A stretch of DNA of 29,884 nt from Pseudomonadota bacterium (lineage in GTDB: Bacteria > Pseudomonadota > Alphaproteobacteria > Rhizobiales > Xanthobacteraceae), in NCBI GenBank assembly GCA_963205465.1, contig CAUJKG010000420.1, forward strand, positions 1 through 29,884, given 5' to 3'. Position 1 is the first letter of the stretch. Each line of letters begins with the position of its first letter. Under the pieces are notes generated by a model, which saw only the letters and a list, made by a program, of their open reading frames with translations, ran no database searches and was not told the DNA's origin. Both the position numbers and the translations under genes were made by a program. Shown here piece by piece: positions 24,263 to 29,884 of the stretch.

Positions 24263-25099
24263 TCAGCGTGCAGGTGCCGAAAGATCGGCGCGCGTCAGAA
24301 ACCGGACCATGATTTCCTTGCCGGCGGCCGGCGGTGAAGCGAGCCGGCTCTTGAACGGCACGCGCTCGTGAGGATAGAGGATCGAACGCGGCAAAAGTGC
24401 GGTCCACGCATAGATCTCCGCACCATTGTCACCAAGCACGGCAAGGCGTACCCGCGGCAATTCAACAGCGCGGCTCACGATATTTTCGACCTCACCTTCG
24501 ATCGAAAGCACGGCCACGCCATCCTGGATTTCCTGCTTGGTGCGGATGTTCTGAAATTCCAGACCACGCAGATTCACGGGAAACCCGATCGCTGCATAAA
24601 GCGAGGCAAGCTCGGGAGCTGCACGCACCATGGCCTGGCGACTCATGATGCCGATCGAAATTACTGCAAAAAGCACGGCGGCCGCGATTGCAAGCGGCGC
24701 ATTGGCACTGCGTTTACGCCGGGCCGCAACCGGCGGCGAGACCAGCTTGCGTTTGGTAACGGGTGCAGCTTCCGGCTGGTAATCGGGTGCAGTGGGGGGT
24801 GCGTCTTGCACGAAGGCGACATCGCCCTCTTGCGGCGCGATGATCTCGGGCTGTTTTGCCCCTGCCTTGCGCGCTTCATAGTCGGCGCGATCTTCCGCCG
24901 AAACTTCCGGTACCGGTGCTGCCGCAGGAAAAGCCGGCGCAACCAACGGCTCGATCTCGTTCTCCGCCATTGCGAAGGCGGGTGCCGCCGCGAACCATTT
25001 GGTTTTGCAGGACGCGCAGCGAACGGTGCGCCCTTTCGGACCCAGCACCTTCGGATCTACGTCGAACCCGGCTCCGCAGGACGGACAGTCGATACGCAT
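24263..25099 (-). CDS. MJ0042-type zinc-ribbon membrane protein (DUF3426-like)
   Basis: A 278-residue protein. The N-terminus has a zinc ribbon with two CxxC pairs (CPSCGAGF near residue 5 and CASCKTKWF near residue 28). A Pro/Ala-rich linker follows, then one membrane helix (about 136-154, NAPLAIAAAVLFAVISIGI), and a C-terminal beta domain (QEIQDGVAVLSIEGEVENIV...) of the DUF3426 type, placed in the periplasm if the zinc ribbon is cytoplasmic. Function unknown. ATG 25099 has GAGG upstream and is preferred to a GTG four codons earlier. It is the first gene of an operon with the CpdR-type regulator. Confidence 0.85.
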   Translation of the reverse strand: MRIDCPSCGAGFDVDPKVLGPKGRTVRCASCKTKWFAAAPAFAMAENEIEPLVAPAFPAAAPVPEVSAEDRADYEARKAGAKQPEIIAPQEGDVAFVQDAPPTAPDYQPEAAPVTKRKLVSPPVAARRKRSANAPLAIAAAVLFAVISIGIMSRQAMVRAAPELASLYAAIGFPVNLRGLEFQNIRTKQEIQDGVAVLSIEGEVENIVSRAVELPRVRLAVLGDNGAEIYAWTALLPRSILYPHERVPFKSRLASPPAAGKEIMVRFLTRADLSAPAR

Positions 25100-25430
25100 C
25101 GGCAGCCTCACACAACACTAGTCAAAGCCCATGATGCCCGAGACATGTTAAAGGATCGAAAACCCTAATCGCAGCTTGTGTCCGTGCGAGAAGCATTGTG
25201 CTGCTTCGCTTTTTCTGGAATGCGCTCCGAAATGATACAATCGACGACAACCCCGGAGGAAAAAATTCTGCGCCTCGACCGGCAAGTTCTTGCCAAAATC
25301 TTACCGCCCGCACCCCAGGATTTTACGCGGCCCGCGCCGGCGACCGGCTGCAGCGAACGCGGCAAGCCGTCCCCTTGCCGCATTCGCGGATAGCATGCTC
25401 GATATGCCGGGAAGACGGGACGAAGCGAAA
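25100..25430. other. 331-bp interval without a supported gene; strong hairpin inside
   Basis: Divergent interval between the zinc-ribbon gene and the YdcF-like gene. It holds a stray GGAGG at 25255-25259 followed by no credible start. At 25353-25387 lies a 14-bp hairpin with 7-base loop (GCGAACGCGGCAAG pairing with CTTGCCGCATTCGC, one imperfect pair), 43 bases before the next start. Short frames (for example from 25178 to 25393) lack family features. In many Rhizobiales I recall ftsE and ftsX at this place; no trace of either is visible. Confidence 0.6.
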
Positions 25431-26045
25431 ATGAATGAGCCGCCGGTTGCTACAGCAGCGAAGCGAAAGCGCTCCTTCTTTTCTATTCTCTTCTGGAGCT
25501 TCGCCGGCGCCCTCGCGGCCGGATTGATCGCGGGCTTCTTCGTTTATCTCAACCAGATCCGTGATTACGAACGCACGACGCGCAACGCCGACGGCATCGT
25601 CGTCCTGACCGGGGCCTCACAGCGCATGTCGGATGCGCTCGAACTGCTCGCCGCCAATCGCGGCAAGCGGCTGCTCGTCTCCGGTGTCAATCCGGTGACG
25701 ACCCCGGAAGAGCTGAAAAAGCAGGTGCCGGATTTTGCACGCCTTTCCGAATGCTGCATTGATCTGGGTCACGAGGCGCAGAACACCTTCGGCAATGCCG
25801 TCGAGACCGCGGCCTGGGCAAAGAAGCACGGCTTCAAGACCCTCCTGATCGTCACTTCGGCCTGGCATTTGCCGCGCGCGCTGGTCGAGCTGGAACGCGA
25901 AACCGACAATATCGAACTGATTCCCTATCCGGTCGTGACCGAGCGCATGCGCGAGCAGAACTGGTGGTCGCATCCGCAAACGGCGCGGCTTCTCGTTTTC
26001 GAGTATCTGAAATATCTTGCCGCCGTCGTCCGCTCGGGCCTCTAG
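25431..26045 (+). CDS. YdcF-like (DUF218) membrane-anchored protein
   Basis: A 204-residue protein with a basic cytoplasmic start (AAKRKRS), one membrane helix (about 20-40) and a periplasmic YdcF/DUF218 domain: DGIVVLTGASQRMSDALELL, RGKRLLVSGVNP, then NTFGNAVETAAWAKKHGFKTLLIVTSAWHLPRA, the conserved core of the family. Members of the family (SanA, ElyC, YdcF) are linked to envelope integrity and lipid-carrier or peptidoglycan metabolism; the reaction is uncertain. ATG 25431 is chosen as it gives a normal signal anchor; ATG 25404 or 25395 in frame would add 9-12 residues. It is followed 33 bases later by the plsC-like gene, so the pair is likely co-transcribed. Confidence 0.85.
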   Translation: MNEPPVATAAKRKRSFFSILFWSFAGALAAGLIAGFFVYLNQIRDYERTTRNADGIVVLTGASQRMSDALELLAANRGKRLLVSGVNPVTTPEELKKQVPDFARLSECCIDLGHEAQNTFGNAVETAAWAKKHGFKTLLIVTSAWHLPRALVELERETDNIELIPYPVVTERMREQNWWSHPQTARLLVFEYLKYLAAVVRSGL

Positions 26046-26078
26046 GCTGTTTGGCGCGCGCAGAAGGAAATTCAGACC

Positions 26079-26828
26079 GTGCAGGCTGCCCGTTCGCTGC
26101 TCTTCAACATCGCGTTCTATCTGAACACCTTTATCCAGATCATTTTTTACTTGCCGGTACTGTTGCTGCCGCGCCGTTACATCTGGATACCGGTGCGTTC
26201 CTGGGCCTTCGCCACACACTGGCTGCTGAAGAAGATCTGCGGCATCGACCATGAGATCATCGGCTTCGAGAAGGTGCCGCCGGGCGGCATCATCGTCGCG
26301 TCGAAACACCAGTCGGCATGGGAAACCTTCACCATGGCGGCGATGCTTCCCGATCCGACTTTCGTGCTGAAGCGCGAGTTGCAATGGATCCCGCTGTTCG
26401 GCTGGTACACGATGAAGGCGCGCCTCATGCCGGTGAACCGTGGCGCGAAACAGGCGGCACTCGAGCAGATCGCGACTGTCGGACGCGAGCGCATGAAAGA
26501 GCAGCGCCAGATCATCATTTATCCGGAAGGCACCCGTCGTGCGATCGGCGCGCCGCCGGCTTACAAATACGGCGTCGCGCATCTCTATGGCGCGCTGGAC
26601 GTGCCTTGCGTTCCGGTCGCGCTGAATGCGGGACTCTATTGGCCGCGCCGCTCGCTCCGCTTCGTGCCCGGCACCATTCGCATGGAATTTCTCGACCCGA
26701 TCGAGCCGGGCCTCGACCGCATAGCGTTCCTGAAATTGCTGGAAGACCGCATCGAAACCGCCACCGCCCGCCTCGTGGAAGCCGGCCGGCAGGAGATTTC
26801 CGCACGGGAAGTTGATCACAAGCGTTAA
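26079..26828 (+). CDS. plsC: 1-acyl-sn-glycerol-3-phosphate acyltransferase (PlsC-like)
   Basis: Membrane enzyme that adds the second acyl chain to lysophosphatidic acid to give phosphatidic acid. The protein has 249 residues. A hydrophobic N-terminal segment (about 6-30) is followed by block I at KHQSAWETF, block II with LKRELQWIPLFGWY, and block III IIIYPEGTRRAIG (EGTR). The family's catalytic HxxxxD reads HQSAWE, so Glu stands in place of Asp. The start is GTG 26079 with AGAAGGAAA upstream. It is in the same unit as the YdcF-like gene. Confidence 0.9.
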   Translation: MQAARSLLFNIAFYLNTFIQIIFYLPVLLLPRRYIWIPVRSWAFATHWLLKKICGIDHEIIGFEKVPPGGIIVASKHQSAWETFTMAAMLPDPTFVLKRELQWIPLFGWYTMKARLMPVNRGAKQAALEQIATVGRERMKEQRQIIIYPEGTRRAIGAPPAYKYGVAHLYGALDVPCVPVALNAGLYWPRRSLRFVPGTIRMEFLDPIEPGLDRIAFLKLLEDRIETATARLVEAGRQEISAREVDHKR

Positions 26829-26829
26829 G

Positions 26830-26857
26830 TTGACATTAACGATTGATGTTCTAGTTT
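26830..26857 (+). promoter_or_regulatory. Candidate sigma-70-type promoter for a leaderless transcript
   Basis: TTGACA at 26830-26835 and TAGTTT at 26852-26857 with a 16-base spacer. Transcription would begin near 26864, at or next to the ATG at 26865, and no ribosome binding site precedes that ATG. Read by eye. Confidence 0.45.
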
Positions 26858-26864
26858 TGTTCTC

Positions 26865-27272
26865 ATGACGAGAATCGACCGAGCGAAATACGCGGGGGAG
26901 CTCGCCGCGACCAAGTTTCCCGACCTCACAGGCCGCTTCCAGTTCTGGTGCGGCGGCTCCGGGCGGCGTTACGCCACCAGCCGCTATTTACCCGGCCAGA
27001 CGCCCGCTTATGACCTTGCGGTGTCCCTTTACGTGAAACGGACCGAAACAGGCCCCAAAGTGATCGCCATCGCAGCCGGCCTTGCCGATCAGGCCGCGCC
27101 CACGGATGCCGACGAAGTCCATGTCCACCTCGTGGAACGCATCGAAGCGCTGGCTTTTGCCCATCGCGACCTGCGGGCACTCCTCGAGGGCGGCAATACG
27201 CCCGGCACCGCGCCGGAAGGCATGATGACTTCCAGCAACGTGATCCCGTTTATTCCGCGTCGCGCGGCGTAA
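26865..27272 (+). CDS. Conserved hypothetical protein, 135 aa
   Basis: Not recognised. The protein starts MTRIDRAKYAGELAATKFP and has alternating polar and hydrophobic segments consistent with a small soluble alpha/beta fold; the middle (YDLAVSLYVKRTETGPKVIAIAAGL) looks like paired strands and DEVHVHLVERIEALAFAHRDLRALL a helix. The C-terminus VIPFIPRRAA is basic. There is no signal peptide, membrane helix or known catalytic motif. A TTGACA/TAGTTT promoter ends seven bases before the ATG, with no Shine-Dalgarno, so it may be leaderless. Its last 23 bases overlap the end of the convergent chaC gene. Confidence 0.75.
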   Translation: MTRIDRAKYAGELAATKFPDLTGRFQFWCGGSGRRYATSRYLPGQTPAYDLAVSLYVKRTETGPKVIAIAAGLADQAAPTDADEVHVHLVERIEALAFAHRDLRALLEGGNTPGTAPEGMMTSSNVIPFIPRRAA

Positions 27273-27807
27273 AGGGCCGTTCCGGCTTCAACCGCTCAGC
27301 CAGCCATTCGAGACCCCGGTCGCGAATGCCGAGCGCATGCAGCGCCTCCACCGTCGCCAGCACATAGTCCGGATTGTTGCCGGACTTGCCGTGCCCGCGT
27401 TTTACATAAGCGAGTTGCTCTTCAGGCGTGAGCACGCCCGAATATTGCGCGTGTCCGCGATCGACAAGAAAACAGAGCGCGGTGACGCGCGCGCGATCGC
27501 CGTCCAGAAGATCGACCATCCGGTATTTTTCGAGATAGACGCTCGTGACCTGCTCGCGCTCGCGCAGATACGCGATGACCTCGCCGCGCTTTTTGCCTTC
27601 CACCCGGAATGCAATCCCGCGGCAACTGCCGCCCTGGTCGAGCCCGAGCACCAGCCCCGGTTTCTCCGGCGTACCGCGATGGAAATGCGAAATCACGCAA
27701 AGCGCGCGATGCGCGCCGTTGATGCGCGCAGGCCGCTGCTCGATGAAATCGAAGCCCGGCCGCCACATCAGTGAGCCATAGCCGAACACCCAGAGATCGT
27801 CGCTCAT
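27250..27807 (-). CDS. chaC: Gamma-glutamylcyclotransferase (ChaC-like)
   Basis: Glutathione-degrading enzyme that releases 5-oxoproline from the gamma-glutamyl group. The protein has 185 residues. The family motif WVFGYGSLMWRPGF (residues 6-19) forms the substrate loop, and the conserved acidic residue of the ChaC family is expected in the EEQLAYVKRGHGKSGNNPDYV region or nearby. Length fits ChaC rather than the short GGCT group. It starts 15 bases after the tyrC stop, so it probably belongs to the hisC-tyrC unit, though its pathway is unrelated. Confidence 0.9.
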   Translation of the reverse strand: MSDDLWVFGYGSLMWRPGFDFIEQRPARINGAHRALCVISHFHRGTPEKPGLVLGLDQGGSCRGIAFRVEGKKRGEVIAYLREREQVTSVYLEKYRMVDLLDGDRARVTALCFLVDRGHAQYSGVLTPEEQLAYVKRGHGKSGNNPDYVLATVEALHALGIRDRGLEWLAERLKPERPFTPRDAE

Positions 27808-27822
27808 GCCAAAATTACGCGC

Positions 27823-28770
27823 CTAGTCGCCATAAGGGCGGACGATGGGAAACGCATCCTCCTGGTCGCGCTTGGCGGCCGTAACCGAGATATGTTCCTT
27901 CTCGATCACCTTGCGGCGCGTGAGGCGGCTTGTGGAGAGCAGCTCGACGATCTTCTCCGCGTCGTTCTTTTCAATCGCCCCGGCCAGTTCCGACAGATCG
28001 TCGTTGAACTGTTTCAGGACATCGAGCACGGCTTCCTTGTTGTTGAGGAAGATGTCGCGCCACATGATCGGGTTCGACGAAGCGATACGCGTGAAATCGC
28101 GAAAGCCGCCCGCCGAATATTTCATGATCTCGGACTGCAACGCTGCTTCGTTCTTCAGCCCGGTGTGAAAGATCGAAAACGCGATGAGATGCGGCAAGTG
28201 ACTCGTGATCGCGAGCACCTTGTCGTGCTGTTCGACCGGCATGGCCTCCACTTCGGAGCCGAGCGCCTTCCAGAAGCGGCATACCGTTTCCACCGCGTCT
28301 GCATCCGCGCCTTCGAGCGGCGTCACGATGCACCAGCGATTCTCGAACAAATCCGCAAGCCCGCTTTCGGGCCCAGAGTTCTCGGTGCCGGCCAACGGAT
28401 GAGCGGGCACGAGATGCACGTTCTCGGGAAGATGCGGAAGCATGTCGCGCACCACCGCGCCCTTGACCGAGCCAACATCGCTGACGATCGCGCCCGCTTT
28501 CAGATGCGCGCCGATCTCTTTTGCCAGCGCCCCATACTGACCGACCGGAACGCAGGCGACCACGAGATCGGCATCGCGCACGGCTTCCGCGCCGCTATCG
28601 ACGACTTTGGCAATGCCGAGCCCGAGTTCGGCAACCGTCTTACGAACCTTGGGCGACGCATCGGTCACGACCAGTTCGCGCGCGATTCTATGCAGGCTGA
28701 CCGCGCGCGCGATCGAAGAGCCGATCAAGCCCTGCCCGATAATCGCCAGGCGATTTACGACAGGTTCCAT
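27823..28770 (-). CDS. tyrC: Prephenate/arogenate dehydrogenase (TyrC/TyrA type)
   Basis: NAD(P)-dependent oxidative decarboxylation of prephenate or arogenate in tyrosine synthesis; cytoplasmic. The protein has 315 residues. The Rossmann motif GQGLIGSSIARAV is at residues 12-24; VACVPVGQYG and VSDVGSVKGAV follow, and HPLAGTENSGPESGLADLFENRW carries the His of the active site. There is no fused chorismate mutase and no ACT domain, so feedback inhibition by tyrosine must act otherwise, if at all. It starts 13 bases after hisC, which fits a shared role in aromatic amino-acid transamination. Which of prephenate and arogenate is preferred cannot be read from sequence. Confidence 0.92.
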   Translation of the reverse strand: MEPVVNRLAIIGQGLIGSSIARAVSLHRIARELVVTDASPKVRKTVAELGLGIAKVVDSGAEAVRDADLVVACVPVGQYGALAKEIGAHLKAGAIVSDVGSVKGAVVRDMLPHLPENVHLVPAHPLAGTENSGPESGLADLFENRWCIVTPLEGADADAVETVCRFWKALGSEVEAMPVEQHDKVLAITSHLPHLIAFSIFHTGLKNEAALQSEIMKYSAGGFRDFTRIASSNPIMWRDIFLNNKEAVLDVLKQFNDDLSELAGAIEKNDAEKIVELLSTSRLTRRKVIEKEHISVTAAKRDQEDAFPIVRPYGD

Positions 28771-28783
28771 GGCAACGAGTGCT

Positions 28784-29884
28784 TCACTTCAAAAATTCGG
28801 CAAGGGCCGCAACCACGGCCTTGTTCTGCTCTTCGGTGCCAATGGTCATACGCAGCGCATTCGGCAGCTTGTAGGCAACCATCTGCCGCAGCACGATCCC
28901 GCGCGAGACCAGAAACGCATCCGCTTCCTTCGCCCCCTTGCCCGGCTTCGACGGGAAATGAATCAGGATGAAATTGCCGACGCTCGGTGTCACTTCAAGA
29001 CCGAGCTTCTTCAATTCCTCACTGACCCAGGGCAACCATTTCTCGTTGTGCGTTACCGCCTGTTCGACATGCGCGAGATCGGTGAGCGCTGCCGCACCCG
29101 CCGCAATCGACGGCGCGCCGAGATTGAACGGCCCGCGCGTGCGGTTGACCGCGTCGATAATCGCGGCCGGTCCATACATCCAACCGATGCGAAGCGCGGC
29201 AAGCCCATGGATCTTCGAGAAGGTGCGCGTCATCACCACGTTCTCGCTGGCCCCGGCAAGCTCGATCCCTGCTTCATAATCGTTCTTGCGCACATATTCG
29301 GCGTAAGCGGCATCGATCAACAGAATGACGTTGCCGGGGAGTGCGGCATGCAGGCGGCGCACTTCCGCGATCGGCGTATAGGTGCCGGTCGGGTTGTTCG
29401 GGTTCGCCAGAAACACCATGCGCGTCTTCGGCGTAACACAGGCAAGAATGGCATCGACGTCAGCCGCGAAATTCTTCTCTGGCGCGATCACGGGTGTCGC
29501 GCCCGCCGACAGCGTGACGTTGCGATACATCAGGAAGCCATGCGTCGTGTAGATCGCCTCATCGCCGTCTTTCAGATAAGCGCGCGCGAGCACGGCAAGC
29601 AGTTCGTCCGAACCTGCACCGCAAACGATGCGGCTCGGGTCCAGTCCGTAGGTTTTACCGATAGCCTCGCGCAGTTCGGTCGCGCCGCCATCCGGATAAA
29701 GCTCGAGTGTGTCCGCGCCTTTTCGATAGGCTTCCACCGCCTTGGGGCTCGGGCCGAGCGGCGTCTCGTTCGAGGAGAGTTTGATCACCTTCGCAACCCC
29801 CGGCGCATGGCTGCGGCCCGGAACATAGGCGTCGATCTCCATGACACCGGCGCGCGGCTGCGGACGTAGGGCGTTGCTGGAAGT
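28784..29884 (-). CDS. hisC: Histidinol-phosphate aminotransferase, N-terminus probably beyond window
   Basis: PLP aminotransferase of histidine synthesis, often also active on aromatic substrates next to tyrC. Motifs are LSSNETPLGPSP near the start, NPNNPTGT, and the PLP lysine in TRTFSKIHGLAALRIGW. An ATG lies at 29842, but the frame stays open to the window edge and the preceding residues (LRPQPRAG, then VMEIDAYVPG) look like the normal HisC N-terminus; the true start is likely a few codons past 29884. The visible 352-residue frame from 29842 is therefore probably short by 14 or more residues. It is the first visible gene of the hisC-tyrC-chaC run. Confidence 0.92.
   Translation of the reverse strand, partial: TSSNALRPQPRAGVMEIDAYVPGRSHAPGVAKVIKLSSNETPLGPSPKAVEAYRKGADTLELYPDGGATELREAIGKTYGLDPSRIVCGAGSDELLAVLARAYLKDGDEAIYTTHGFLMYRNVTLSAGATPVIAPEKNFAADVDAILACVTPKTRMVFLANPNNPTGTYTPIAEVRRLHAALPGNVILLIDAAYAEYVRKNDYEAGIELAGASENVVMTRTFSKIHGLAALRIGWMYGPAAIIDAVNRTRGPFNLGAPSIAAGAAALTDLAHVEQAVTHNEKWLPWVSEELKKLGLEVTPSVGNFILIHFPSKPGKGAKEADAFLVSRGIVLRQMVAYKLPNALRMTIGTEEQNKAVVAALAEFLK

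Noticed and set aside
25178..25393. 71-codon frame in the interval before the YdcF-like gene
   Set aside because: No domain, no good ribosome binding site at its start, and it runs through the hairpin; the stray GGAGG at 25255 has no start codon at the right distance.
25100..25430. Remnant of ftsE or ftsX
   Set aside because: I looked for Walker motifs and for the FtsX ending in all forward frames and saw nothing.
25617..26819. 400-codon minus-strand open frame opposite the YdcF-like and plsC genes
   Set aside because: It spans two good genes, has no motif and no ribosome binding site.
1..29884. tRNA, rRNA, CRISPR arrays, transposases, phage genes
   Set aside because: No cloverleaf, regular spacer array, transposase or integrase motif was seen on reading; a covariance-model scan would be needed to exclude small RNAs.

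Overview
The window looks like chromosomal DNA of an alphaproteobacterium of the order Hyphomicrobiales (Rhizobiales), near the Bradyrhizobium/Xanthobacteraceae lineages. The basis is GC-rich coding with strong third-position bias, several TTG starts, a TlpA whose cysteine spacing matches the Bradyrhizobium protein, a TIGR02302 protein, a zinc-ribbon/CpdR pair, and two families of palindromic intergenic repeats of the type common in these genomes. No phage, plasmid, IS, CRISPR or RNA gene was recognised. Coding density is high.

Positions 1-16,914 centre on the ethylmalonyl-CoA (EMC) pathway: ethylmalonyl-CoA mutase (ecm, cut by the left edge), crotonyl-CoA carboxylase/reductase (ccr) and (2S)-methylsuccinyl-CoA dehydrogenase (mcd). 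Nearby are genes that serve it: a PduO-type adenosyltransferase that makes the mutase's B12 cofactor, ETF beta and alpha (electron acceptor for mcd) and 3-hydroxybutyryl-CoA dehydrogenase (feeds the C4 unit). A similar inverted repeat, TGC-N3-GCA with matching flanks, lies 44-64 bases before ecm, ccr and mcd and may be a shared operator. Between these genes are two tandem secreted six-cysteine proteins of unknown family, a GlsB/YeaQ stress protein, a GT87-like glycosyltransferase, a small membrane protein, a YihY protein, a chemoreceptor, a host-attachment-family protein overlapping TspO, a twin-TM protein and a rhomboid protease.

Positions 16,915-17,362 hold two palindromic repeat elements on either side of a small YjfB-like gene.

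Positions 17,363-23,821 hold tlpA, divergent by 27 bp from argH-lptM-lysA (arginine and lysine synthesis, with a small lipoprotein for LPS export), followed by a long TIGR02302 membrane protein.

Positions 23,822-29,884 hold a zinc-ribbon gene and a CpdR-type response regulator (minus strand), a 331-bp gap, a YdcF-like protein and a PlsC-like acyltransferase (plus), a small conserved protein with a possible leaderless promoter, and a minus-strand hisC-tyrC-chaC run. hisC probably continues past the right edge.

The most promising points for follow-up are the shared inverted repeat before the EMC genes, the tandem CxxCCxxC secreted pair, and the gap where many relatives carry ftsEX.
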